DNA of 64,000 bases, from positions 46,982 through 110,981 of the forward strand of contig WION01000174.1 in NCBI GenBank assembly GCA_015039365.1, written 5' to 3'. Of this stretch, positions 18,835-30,375 are shown one piece after another. Positions within the stretch are counted from its first letter, which is position 1, and every line of letters begins with the position of its first letter. The translations under genes and the position numbers were made by a program. The notes under the pieces are model-generated. The model saw only the letters and a program-made list of their open reading frames with translations, searched no databases and was not told the origin of the DNA. The DNA is from Amanita rubescens. Lineage: Eukaryota > Basidiomycota > Agaricomycetes > Agaricales > Amanitaceae.

Positions 18835-19783
18835 ATGGAGAACGTCCCCTTCACTCCAAGCGAGATCATAGAACAATGTCTATCCCACCTTCAAGACTGC
18901 TCAGACGACGACTTGGCCAATTTTGTCGTACTTAAAGACAAAAATGAGCGGGATACGGATTTCGCCGTCAAGATTGCTCGTGACTTTTACAGAGATAGCA
19001 TCCGGTATGACCTCGCCATGATGCAATTTCTCAAGCAGAGCACCATTTCGAAGAAGTACACTATTCCAACTGGGTACGGCATCGTAGAAGACGGCCGCAA
19101 TAACTATCTAGTCATGGAGAACCTTCGAGGGCCTACTATATGGGAGGTCATGGACAATGGAGCTCAAGTGCTCTCAGAAGAGGACGCAAATGATATTGCT
19201 AGTGCCCTTCTAGCTCTACGCGAAAATCGGTTGCTTTGCGATACTCTTCTCAAGTCGAATGCCTTGACACCTCTGACTCATTGGTACCCTGAAGGCCAAA
19301 TCTTTGGATTCGATAATGACGGGGGACGGCTAGTTCGTGATAGGGACGACTTTCATAGGTTCATGACCGCTCGCTTTAACGCAGCCGTGGTTGACCCAGA
19401 AATCGTTCCTGTAACGACGACCGTACTCGCTCACGGGGAACCTTCACCGCACAATCTTAAACGATGTCTCGACGGAACTATCGGTATCATGGATTTGCGA
19501 ACGACCTTTCTCGCACCAGCTTGGTGGGATTACTACGCTGTCCACATTTGCGAAGAAGGCCCGAAGTACTCCGAGCCACTGAAAAGGGCTATGACTAAGC
19601 ATGGAATGGGCGTCGGGGACGATGTGTTGCGAGAGCTAGATGCCAAGTTCTTAAAATGGTTCTGGTACTTCGGCGGAGGGTTTGCTCGGTAAGTTATCGT
19701 TTCCCATGTCCCGTACACTGTTACTGATCTGGAATTCTGATTGTAGGGCAGAAAGAAAGGGACTTATGAAACAACAACAATAG
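18835..19783 (+). CDS. APH/choline-kinase-fold protein with altered catalytic motifs
   Basis: Two exons, 18835-19688 and 19747-19783 (intron GTAAGT...TGTAG), 891 bases, 296 residues. The pattern matches the aminoglycoside-phosphotransferase-like family common in Agaricomycetes: an N-lobe with YGIVEDGRNNYLVMENL as hinge, then the catalytic-loop equivalent LAHGEPSPHNLKRC, the metal-site equivalent GIMDLRTTFLAP and AWWDYYAVH. In active members these read HGD...N and D-W/F; here the catalytic Asp is Glu and the position after the metal-binding Asp is Leu-Arg. The true start is taken at MENVPFTPSE because no earlier ATG is in frame. It may be a pseudo-phosphotransferase or a slow enzyme. Function unknown. 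Confidence 0.7.
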
Positions 19784-20146
19784 TAAACATATGTATTCAC
19801 TGTGGAATGAGAATCAACATACAGTTTAGACATATCCTCTCATCTTACTCTCAAAAGCAAATTAGAGACATACGGACTGTCATATGACTTGCCTCATACT
19901 AAACAAGTTTTGTGCCGACGCAGTTGGGGCATGAATTGACCTAGTCCAACCAAATCGATCATGCATCACGGTCTTCGGAGCGCTGATGCATTGATGGCTT
20001 CACGGCGCGCCCATACGCGAACCTGGGATAGTAAAAACAAGTCCAAATAACGCGAACGCCACATTACAGTTTACACTACTAAAATACGCGAACCGACCAA
20101 TTTTGTTGTCCTCGTCCTCGTCATTCAAATATCGCGTCCTCATAAT
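19784..20146. other. Intergenic region upstream of the peroxiredoxin gene
   Basis: No frame of note. Presumed 3' UTR of the APH-like gene and promoter of the peroxiredoxin gene; no TATA box or operator could be named with confidence. Confidence 0.4.
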
Positions 20147-21109
20147 ATGGTTGCTCTCGTCCAACGTCCTGCTCCTAGTTTCAAAGCCACTGCTGTCGTT
20201 GAGGGACAATTCAAAGAAATATCTTTGTCGGATTTTTCTGGTCAATGGTACGTGTACTTTTGGTCGAGCCAGTACCGTTGAATTCGGCAACTCACATGCT
20301 GATTCGCGTAGGGTCGTCCTCTTCTTCTACCCCATGTAAGTTGATTAATGGTTCCTGTCACGCTGTCTGACCGTTTATAGGGACTTCACCTTTGTTTGCC
20401 CAACGTAAGCGGACTGATATGTTCCAGTTGTCAACACCTCTAATAAATGATACAGGGAGATTTTAGCCTTCAATGACTCTCTGTCTACTTTCAAGGAGCT
20501 CAATACTGTCGTTTTGGGTAAGCTCTCGAGAATGCGCCTTTCGGCTGTATCCCTGACCTGCTTTATTAGGTGTTTCCACAGATTCACAGTATTCTCATTT
20601 TGCCTGGGCTTCGCAACCCAGGAAGCAAGGTGGCCTCGGGCCTGACCTCGTTCTACCTCTCATCGCCGACAGGAATATGCAGATTTCCCGCGAATACGGA
20701 GTCTTGCTAGAGGAAGCTGGGATCGCCTTGCGTGGCCTATTCATAATTGATCCCAACGGCACTCTTAGGTTAGCGTCTTTTCTCCGCAGGAAGTCATTAT
20801 TTACGTCATTTCCCAGGCAAATTACCGTCAACGATCTTCCTGTTGGCCGTTCTGTCGACGAGACTATTCGCTTGCTCAAGGCATTCCAGTTCACGGTACG
20901 GGATATGCTAGCACATCGAAAACCAAGTGACTAACATCCGTGCTGTTATGTAGGATAAGCACGGCGAAGTTTGCCCTGCAAATTGGACTGAAGGGTCCAA
21001 GACCATCAAGGCTGATACCCAAGAATCACTTGAATATTTTGCGTCAGTCAATGCTGGGCAGAACGGTGGTGCAAACGGCTCTTCCAAGAAGCGTCCACGC
21101 ACTGACTGA
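20147..21109 (+). CDS. Typical 2-Cys peroxiredoxin
   Basis: Seven exons: 20147-20247, 20312-20335, 20381-20404, 20456-20517, 20570-20768, 20817-20895, 20954-21109; 645 bases, 214 residues. It reduces hydrogen peroxide and organic peroxides using thioredoxin, in the cytosol (no targeting peptide seen). The AhpC/Prx1 signature is plain: [14 protein letters not shown] with peroxidatic Cys48, the [11 protein letters not shown] segment, and the resolving Cys170 in HGEVCPANW. The C-terminal tail is extended and basic (KKRPRTD), unlike the YF motif of peroxide-sensitive eukaryotic Prx. Two exons are only 24 bases long. Orthologous to the Tsa1/PRDX1 group by motif. Confidence 0.93.
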
Positions 21110-21525
21110 TAGGTGTTCGATACCCGACATAGTCAGTTTCCATCTCGGTTAGCTTGGTCAGACAAAATCAGGCTAGGGTTTATCTACTTCTTATGCTGTG
21201 TATACCCGGGTCATAAAAAGCGTAGTAATCGGAACGGTATTATTGTCCTCGGTGATAAAGGTTAGCGTGAGTCAATCATTCCTTTTGGAGAGCTTGACGT
21301 TAGAACAAAGACAACATGGCGAGGTCAAACAGACACGAGGATTCGCCTGCCTAATATGGTATGTGCAGTGGCCACAATAGTACGTGATTTAACGCAGTCC
21401 GGCCACCGGATCTGTATGAAAGGGCCATCTGCTTTGAAAAGGGTAACATTCTCTTCTCCCAACTACCCACCATCCTGGCCCGCCTCTTGACATTGTGTAT
21501 ATATTTTATACTCTCCTTCGCTTCT
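21110..21525. other. Intergenic region
   Basis: Terminator of the peroxiredoxin gene and promoter of the next gene. A TATATATTTTATA stretch at 21498-21510 lies just before the ATG at 21526 and is the only notable signal. Confidence 0.4.
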
Positions 21526-23415
21526 ATGGCAATGACTACTGCCAAAACGGCCAGTGCTAATGCCACCGCTAGCGACCAAATCAGCCGAATCACCAGGGGC
21601 GAATTCATCCAGCAAGGAATTGACATTGTTCATGCATACGCAAACGTAGGTCCGATAGCTGTGGCATATATCATGACAAAAACATTGTCCTTCAGGATTG
21701 TCGTTTAAATATCGTTTTCCCCGAACATAGCCCCGCACAACTTGCCCAATGGATCTGGAGTCGTCGTGCTGATAAAAATGGGACAATACCGCTTCTTCCT
21801 CGGCACATCGCCGTGCGCCTTCCCGACGGACGGCTCCGCATCATGGACCGTAATTCAGAAAACAAACCGGCTTTTCCAGTTCCAGACACGGCACTCGACG
21901 TGATTGATTCTTATCGTCCAGTGGTGCCACCTGATGTGGACGAGGCACATCCACTTCCAGCCCCGTTTCTGCGTTCAAAACATGACGGACCTGAGGACAC
22001 CGAGGCATCTTTCGATGAAGACTATGACTTCCCGGAGAATGGGTTTCCTCTCGACAAGTTCCCCTCTCCTCCTCCAGACACGCGCAGTCCGCCGATCCTT
22101 CCGATCAGAAATCTTGAACCATCAGAGTCCCTGGATACTCTAGGACCTGGGAGTCCAGAGATAGATATTGCTTACCCTCTACGAAAGGCATGTGCGGTTG
22201 GTCACGACGAAAACTGTGGTCAGAAAGCTATATCCCGCAGACAGCTCGAAAAGATGTTGGAACAAGTGCGCAGCAAGCGTCGTCGGATTAAGCGAATGCT
22301 TGACGATTCTCAGGCCGAACTCGCCCAAGCAGTGCTAGAATTGCAAAAGGCGAGGAACGACCTGACCTTCTCCGTTGCAGATTCGCGACGAACTCTAGAG
22401 CGATTAAAACAACTTTTTGGAACACAGCGTACTCTGCAGCTATTAGATGTGATACAGCGAGGCCGAGAGGGTAGATTTCGAAGCAGTGACTTTATTACCA
22501 CCGATCTGCCCCAAATTCCGAGCGAAGATGGATCAAGCCTATATGACGACGAATCAACAGACTCTCGGCCTGACACAAGGTCGACCCGTGCCAGCAAACC
22601 CGCAATGTACGTCGAAGCACGGAATTAGTATCGATATTATATCTAACATGTGTATAATTAGTAATGAAAACACCATTGTACCGAATAATGTCACCGTACC
22701 CGCAGTGTCCACCCCAGCCAACGGCGCAGCGACCATTACAAATCAAGAAACTAATGAACGAGCGCGTGAAGTTGCCGCTGTTCTTCCATCTCGGGCCATG
22801 TCAATAACTAGAGTGACCAGTCAAACGCGCGATAATACAATGGGTGGTTCCAATCAAGAAGCACGCGAATCCACCACAGTACGTTCATCGCAAGATATGG
22901 CAGTCGCAGAGGATCCAGTATCTCATCTGCTAGTCTCCGGATCTGGCCGCTCATCTCGCAAGCGCAACAGAGATGAAAATGACGACAGCGAGACGGAAGT
23001 CGAGCGATCTGTTCTTTACGATATCAGATCTGGAAGTTCCAAAAGACGTCGTTTCAATAGCACAGGTGCGCCACGTTCTGGGTCCAAAACCCCGGCGGGA
23101 AACGGGGACGCAGGTACCCAAAGATCTGCGCAGCGACCCAGGCCTGGCGACATACCCAAGGACCGGAGGCCAAAAAGGGAGCATGCGGTCTTCTTATCGA
23201 CACCTTCGCCCTTCAGACTTCGTCATATCCAGGACAAAATAAAGTCTGCACGGATGATAACTCATTTGGGCCTTGATGAAACAGAACGACATTCGTCGCC
23301 TTCTCCGCAACCAGAAGACCAAACCAGGTTAACCCCCCCTCGTCGCCCTCTAAGGCGTTCCGCGTCCCGAATCATATCTTACGCAGACGGGGGATACCTG
23401 TACGTGAAACACTAA
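21526..23415 (+). CDS. Uncharacterised coiled-coil protein
   Basis: Three exons, 21526-21645, 21696-22606, 22662-23415; 1785 bases, 594 residues. I recognise no family. Seen: an N-terminal folded-looking part (residues 20-110, with LAQWIWSRRADKNG and HIAVRLPDGRLRIMD), a proline/acidic region, a coiled coil at about 205-275 (RRQLEKMLEQVRSKRRRIKRML and on), then a long disordered region with a basic patch (SRKRNRDE...SSKRRRF) that could be a nuclear localisation signal. The C-terminal 85 residues (from KDRRPKREHA to YLYVKH) exist as a broken copy at 7958-8245. It lies between the peroxiredoxin gene and kinase copy 2. Possibly a lineage-specific nuclear protein. Confidence 0.7.
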
Positions 23416-25707
23416 TCTATTCACCAAGATTAGTGTTCCTGGGGGCAAATGTAGAGCAGGAGTTTTGATTGTCTAGAATTCGGCAGGACGAAAAGCAGTG
23501 GATTTCAAGGACGTTAAAGTTGATCATTTCATACCCTCGTTATGTTTATCTCGTTACCTATTATTATACCTATCCTTTATCCCATCACGGACGAGTTTTT
23601 GCTCTTTTTTCTTCGTTCAAGCTGACCTCCCCCCGTCTGCTTGGCGATAAGCACCACGGGAAGACAAAGACAACTCATAAGATCTGAGGTGAATTGCTAG
23701 AAATTGGAAAGGCACCATCCCCACTGGTTGTAAAGTCACCACCCGCGCACCAATTTCTGCCGTACGACAGCAGTCTGAAGTCTGTTCAATGCATTGGGAG
23801 TTCGATTTACCCCTTGCCCATCAAGTGGAAGGAAGAGCCCTTGTACCACAGAGGTTTTCCAGATGTTCCGGTCCCCTTCTCACCTGTGCATAGCGCACCT
23901 GTTGTACCCCATCTAGTTAACAAATACAAAACTAAATATCGAGGACGGCCTTACGGAAATTCTTGGGTGCGATCTCGCTCCCAAGCAAAATCACGATCCT
24001 TCCTGCCCGATGTCGATGTCGAGATAGACCTTGGGACGCCGCTCAACGACAGTCATTGCGAATACGATATTCCGCCATATGGGGTGTGATCGGTTCGAAG
24101 AATTAGGGCAGCATACTAGCTTGCCAGGCCAGGCCAATTGATAAGTTCGAGAAAACGTGTCACACTGAGGTCACACTTCCACACCTATGTAATTCAAGTT
24201 GAATTTCAAGTCCTTAGTCGAAGTCAGATTGACCTCGAACCGTATCACGGTCCAGCCCACGCGTTTGTCTCCTTTGTGGACCGAAATACGACGTTTCCGA
24301 TGCCGTGTCGACGACCCAGCTGCCGTCACATCTGCCTGTTCACTTTGTGCATGCGTCCGCGCAGGACCCTGACAGCCCCAGTGACTTGAACACACGTCGA
24401 TCACTTGAAATTCAACTTTTGAAATGCCGCTAGCCAATTCTGCGCCAAAGTCGACCGACTTACCGCACAAGTAATCGTTATTCTCTCCGTTCGAAACCCT
24501 TGGGAATGGAATAGATCCTACAATCCAACCATAAATATAACAGAAAAGTATCATAACATGCGGATCAAAATACAAATACAGTACTGCATATTACAACCCA
24601 GATAAGTTTTTTTACATGACATCGAATAAACAACCTTCAGACTCAGAGCAAACTCCCCTTGTGTCTTCCAACGAAAAGTGTACGTCGATCCCCATTGCTG
24701 CCCCCATGAAACTGACTGTACATGAGGCTGCAATTGTAGATCATACGTGAGGCTCAGAGCTGACCGTGTCAATGAAGTGTCTTCCGGCCGCGGTGAAACT
24801 TGGTGACATGAGCCAACCTAGTACATGAATTCATGATCAAATTCTTCCTTCGTATAGAAATCCTCGAACCACCGTGGGTCCTCCCCAAAAATTTCTACAA
24901 AGTCGCTCCAATTGTTTGGGCGTTGGACGACGCAGCACGCTATTAGTATGATTGGCATAGTCTTTTCGACCACGTGCAATCAATTGACATCAAACTCAAC
25001 ATCTGCGCTTCTTCTGTCTGCTCGACTCTACAATTTACTGCACCTTCGTCGTCAACTTTGCCTGCAACGTACTACGTTGCATGTGATGAAATCCAACCTC
25101 TCGTTGCACGTAGAAAATTTACTGAACTGGCATTCCCGATCTCGTCTTCATAGGAGACATGCGCCTGTTGATCTCCTTTTGTGACTGCGCAGCCCTACAC
25201 ACGGATGCGCGCTGCGACGCGTGATATAACCCAGCAGTGACTAATGATATATGATAGGCCGCGACCGGACTTGGTCAAATATACTAGTAGTCTGTTGTGC
25301 CCCGGATTCGTTTTTCATCTTCCTTTAACAGGGCGTCATGAATTGTTTTGTGAAGTAAGGCCCGAGTGATGTAATCCCAGTGGCTCTCGAGACTCGAGTG
25401 CAACAAATGGTTCACACACCACTCGGTTGTCGTCATCATCAGCATGCACGTAGCGCATGGGTCCAGATCACTAGACCCTTATGTATACATCACACCACCC
25501 ATCAACACTGGCGCCCACAACGCTACTGTGACTTACATATGTCATACCTGTGTCAATGACTTCATCTATCACGGCACTAGTAACCTTGCACAGGTTTTAT
25601 ACCCAACAAGGTTTGCTTTGTCCTGACATCTCCGACCCATCCTCCGAGGCCTGTTATAATCCAAGTCGATACCTTCCAGCCAGTCCCGGATTCCCCGGGC
25701 CCTCTTC
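23416..25707. other. 2.3 kb stretch with only weak open frames
   Basis: A plus-strand frame at 23694-24089 (ends CEYDIPPYGV) lacks an ATG, and a minus-strand pair at 24171-24575 and 24551-24772 could be two exons, but no splice model convinces. A 46-codon minus-strand ORF at 24958-24818 (WSDFVEIFGEDPRWFEDFYTK) looks protein-like and could be a last exon. The right end contains the promoter of kinase copy 2, with no recognised signal. Confidence 0.35.
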
Positions 25708-28028
25708 ATGGGCCAACAATCCATCTGTGCCCATCGTTTTGATACAGCGCCGGCGTTGTTGATTCCTTGTTACTTTCCAGACTTCTATTGGAAGCTCCGC
25801 CTGTCCGACCCGTAAGTTGTGAATCGTTTTGGACACTAAGTATGGTTATATGTGTTCCCTTTTAATCTCAGTGCCGATCCCTCCAAGGAAGTCAAGGTAG
25901 TGCACGCCTATGACGTGTACGAAAACGTACTATTGGAAGTGCAACAGACACCCGCTCCGTCTCGGTCCATATTCCACGATCTTATTCACGGAGCCAACCC
26001 AGCGACGGAAGTCGCACTGAAGTCCACTGAAGAGGCGTTCCTTCGTCTTGAGCGCAAAGTAGAAGGGACGCTCGGAACCCTTCTTAGTCGGATAAGTGGC
26101 GACGACAGCTGTAGAGAATTACAAGTGGAACGAGGTGCCGTGGATGCTCTGCGCAGATATTTTGCGTTTCTCAGGTTTAGAAACGGCAGACCATACAAAG
26201 AACTCATACACTCCTTCAGAAGGCTCGCAGACGACCAGATGTCCCAATGTCGGATTATCTCAGACTATCCCGCTTATCACTCTTTGATTGGCCAACTCCA
26301 GCTCCGCGCTATCCTGAGGACGATCTTAGCGTACTTAACCTCGGACGATACCATGCATGCTGGATCGGATTCGGAGAACCAGTATACTTCAACAACGCTG
26401 CTTAGAAATTTCCGCGAGGCGATGCAATCATATTGTTGGTCTTTGCGTGGTGCAGAGGTCTGTTTTGGCATTGCGACTGATGAACAGGAATTCCTTTTGC
26501 CTAACACATGTTATGGAACACTAGTGGAGAACTACACCGAGAATCCGTAAGTCGATATTAGGATATCTCAAATGGATTGACCTGAACCGGGATGCAGAGA
26601 CTGTTGCGATCTCTTTTTTCCTATCCTTCCCACATTTTCAGTCTACCTTTTGGGAGACGACAACGATGGGGATATAGTTGATGGCAACGAAGAAAACGTT
26701 ACAATTTCGGTGGGCATCGAAAGCGCCATTGACGTTCATCTCCGGAATGCCATGATACTCAATATGTACCCAGAACGACTCTACTTCAACTCGCTCCGCG
26801 CAGTAACGCTGACATTGTCGTCCTACGACGAGTTCCGCTGGATCCAAGAACACCAGGATTACAGCCGACTCAAGCAGCGTTGTCGTCAGAAATTCTTACA
26901 GCAAGGTGTTACCAAAACGTTGGTCATTAAAGGCACCTTGGCCCTGCTCGACATGACAGACGAGATCGAGCTCATCGGAAGTTCACCGGTTGGCTATGGT
27001 TCATTTTCCGATGTATGGAAGGGACGGTGGAAAGATCGTGTGGAAAGACGGGAAAAGATGGTACGATGGATTTCAACTGCCTGAGATGCTGAAAATATCA
27101 ACATTGATTAGGTTGCCGTCAAGTTCTTACGCAAGGTGATATTCCGCGAGCCGCGTGAGCAGCTGGAAAAGGTTTGTTGGATGCTGTCTGGTCCTACACG
27201 CACATGATGGATTTTGTGAACAGTTTCTGCAAGCGGAATGCGTTGCATGGCATCGGCTTTGTCACAGACATGTCAATCAGCTGCATGGGCTCATGCAGAC
27301 GCCTCACAGCATCGGTATGGTGTCCCAGTGGTGCGACAACGGGACTATAACAGAATACATCACGAAACATACGGTCAATAAGTTCAAGTTGGTAAATCTA
27401 TGCCCTGTGTATCCGTTTTTTTCAGTTTTTGATGTACGTCAGTTGGCTCAGGTCGCGTCCGGTATGGCCTACCTGCATTCTTGTCAACCTGTCGTGGTGC
27501 ACGGCGATCTGAAAGGGGTAAGCTAGCTTCCTTACTCATTCTCAAGTATTTCGCTCAAAGCGTTACGCCCAGTGTAACATCCTTATAGACGAGCACGGCT
27601 GTGCTGTCATTAGTGATTTCGGCCTATCAAAAGTGATGGAAGGCATGGAGATGGTTGGCTCTTCCTTTGCGGGATCTATGAGGTGGATGGCACCTGAGCT
27701 TATTTCCGCGCTCGTTGACGAAGAAGAGGCAAGGCCGCCATTATCAACGCACAGCGACGTGTACGCGTTTGGTGCGGTATGCCTCGAGGTGGTGAGCGGG
27801 CAGCTTCCATTTCCGCACCGGAAGAACGACGAAGCGGTGCTGATCGACATCATGCGCGGTGTGCGGCCGTGCAGATCTGAGATGCGGGGTGCAGTGCTGA
27901 CAGCGGAAGATGAGGAGGCGTTTTGGAGGATGTTGGAGCGGTGCTGGGACGACACACGGACGGTTAGACCGACGATAGCAGATCTAGTTGCATTTCTACG
28001 GACATTACATTGTACAATAACACGATGA
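25708..28028 (+). CDS. DUF4238-like domain fused to a protein kinase, copy 2
   Basis: Seven exons: 25708-25811, 25872-26546, 26598-27060, 27112-27171, 27224-27391, 27443-27517, 27573-28028; 2001 bases, 666 residues. Paralogue of the gene at 15182-17458, with every intron at the same place and phase. The N-terminal domain starts IPCYFPDFYWKLRL and closes EFLLPNTCYGTLVEN. The shared linker (DCCDLFFPILPTF) and middle region (SYDEFRWIQEHQDYSRLKQRC) follow, then the kinase: GYGSFSDVWKG near residue 391, Lys418 (VAVKFL), HGDLKGCN with Asp512, DFG at 530, MAPEL. The third exon is bounded by an acceptor at GGGATGCAG, not at the nearer TTTTCAG, as judged from the paralogue. Probably an active cytoplasmic kinase; ligand or partner unknown. 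Confidence 0.87.
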
Positions 28029-28323
28029 TTGCATGATTGCGAGTGTAGCAGCTACAGCGAGTGACGGACGAGGGGGTGGCAAACCGAGCAGGCCTGAGGT
28101 TGTGTACTCACTACCACGAACTGCGGAGCTTAGTAAACATAGTCCTATACTATACCTCGAAAGCTATCACCATCTGGAGGAACGTTATCTTTCATTGTTA
28201 GGACGTTAATAATGTTAATACGGGATCCATTCCTGGCCTGTATTTCGTCGAACCTGGATGACCCGGAGCTCGCTATGAACGTTTTCCGGATTTCCGATTG
28301 AAAATATCGATCGAGGTTCAACT

Positions 28324-29129
28324 GTGAAAGTATGTATGGATTATTATCCGAGTCTGCTCTGGAGATGGGAGTGCTTACCGTCGATGCACCATGACCGCGC
28401 AACAAGGCATGACATAAACGCGTTTATGAATCGTGGGCATGGTCGACCAAGCGATCGAGTATATTTTGCTACACGGCCTAACTTTGAGAAATGGCTACGT
28501 GCAGAGCACAAGGACGTCGGACCATCATCTTCGAGTCGGAGCGCATATGCAAGTAAGTACACGAGTGGTTGTGGATCTGGCAGTCCAACAATTAATTGTT
28601 TATAACCGACCGGAGTATGCCGTTAGTATATTATTCATCCTCTTGTTCGTTTTCCGGCTTTCCTCGCGTCTCTCGTGTCTCGACATGCCGCTCTTTGACT
28701 GTGGATATTATATGAAGCAAGAGTACATCAAGCCATTTGTTATGAGACCAATTGAAGGCCACGAGCATAACTGTATCGCCCTGGTGATAGATCTCAGAGT
28801 ATGGTGGCTTCGTCTACCTTCCCACAAACGTGCCGGTGTTCCTATTCCAAACAGTGCGTGTCTTGCTATTATCCACAACGATACTTAGTCCTAACATGCG
28901 CTCATTTGCTTCAGTGTATGTACATGACCCAGACAATGACCCAAATAAAAGTTATGATGACGGTGTCATTTATATACGCACGCGGCGCGCCGTTCCCGCT
29001 GAAAAAATTGAAGACTTCAGCGAGACAGACACTGATAGAGACGTCAAGGGCAATTTTTTACAAGCGATTGGGGATAAGTTCGATCCGGAAGAGTTGACAT
29101 TCTTCGTCAAACCCCACACGTTCACGTAG
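28324..29129 (+). CDS. Hypothetical gene, exon structure unresolved
   Basis: Coding-like stretches on the plus strand: about 28390-28555 (NAFMNRGHGRPSDRVYFATR, ending before a GTAAGT donor), about 28715-28790 (KQEYIKPFVMRPIEGHEHN), and the last exon 28900-29129 ending FDPEELTFFVKPHTFT (VYVHDPDNDPNKSYDDGVIY). A possible intron at 28852-28912 would change frame, so the model is not closed. No family recognised; acidic C-terminus. The opposite strand at 28145-28405 is also open (NPYILSQLNLDRYFQSEIRK), so a minus-strand gene cannot be excluded. Confidence 0.3.
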
Positions 29130-30375
29130 AACCAATGCAACTGTCGTTTACCTCAGACATAGGCTTGTGACCACACCTGCAAGTACGTTACCGTTACGAA
29201 CGGTTGCAAGCATGACTTTCCCATGGTCTCTTCTGCCATTGTCTATCATGCATCACTAGCCACTGACACTTTGGCGGGTTGCGCAAAGCAAGTAGTTCAA
29301 GGTTTCGATCATATTCTAGAACTCGTGCTTGTTAGCTCAACTTCCGACTAGAGGCGTGTCTCGTCACCTAAGAATCACACGGAACTAGGGGATTCCTTGC
29401 AATGTCATGCTAGTCTCATCGAGTAAACTGGTTTGGCGCCGAAACTGCTTAACACGATGGCGCGCCGTCCTGTATACATGCTATTACCAAGATTAGGTCA
29501 CCTTGAAAATGTATCGGACAAAGGCGCGACGGCGGAAAAGAAGCGAAGCGCTAGGTTTGGCCACGTTCTAAATTTGGTTAGCCGCCCGTAATGCTTAACC
29601 AATGATCAAAGCTTCACCGTGCGTACCTGTTTGTACATGGATTCTGATGGATTCATACGAGGCCACCGTGATAAAGGCTCTATGGATGTGGGATTCACTC
29701 AGCGTTATTCTATTCACTCTATGCAATGCTTTGCTCTCTGGTCTCTGTCGTTGACAAGGAATCATGAAGACTTTTTCAGAGCGACCAAGAATATATCTTC
29801 ATCCCAGTACGTATCTGCGCTAGGGACTAAATAACAAATCCAATCATCAGTCGGGGCAATTCCAATCCAGCTCGCAATCTCCCGGCTGCGAGCGGAAATT
29901 ACTGCACGTTTTCCGAGGGTCCCAGACGATTCCTGTATCGATCACTTTGCCGCTGATGGGCGAGCGAATTTCAAAGCGCGAATGGCCACTTTTGCTACCT
30001 TAAAGGGACTTGATTTCTATTATTATCTTTCGCCCGTGAATTGGGCCATCCACAATGCCGGATCAAGAGCAAATGTAAAGCTGATTCGCATCGCTATCTC
30101 AAGCAGTCTTTCAGGCTCGCGGTCGCGGGCCGGCGTAGTATCCAGCGCTTTAAAGGTTTGTTTCCCTCTTTGGAAGGCAGTGTTGAAGGTGTACACGGAA
30201 TTCTGCAAATCAAAGGCAATAAATTAATGTTTGTAGCTGCTTAATATTTCTGACCTTTCGAACAAGAAACGTGTTTCCGCTCCACGCGTTTTGGACAGCT
30301 TGAATAAAAACCACATCGCCCCGCTTTTCTGCCTTCTCCAACATTTCTTCTTGCTTGATCTATTTTCCATTTATC
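29130..30375. other. Intergenic region, no gene supported
   Basis: 1.25 kb with only short frames on both strands. The last 150 bases are presumably the promoter and 5' UTR of the zinc-finger gene. Confidence 0.45.

Noticed and set aside
26600..26640. Intron acceptor TTTTCAG at 26641 for kinase copy 2
   Set aside because: Using it breaks the frame and removes the DCCDLFFPILPTF stretch that is conserved in copy 1; the acceptor GGGATGCAG fits both genes.
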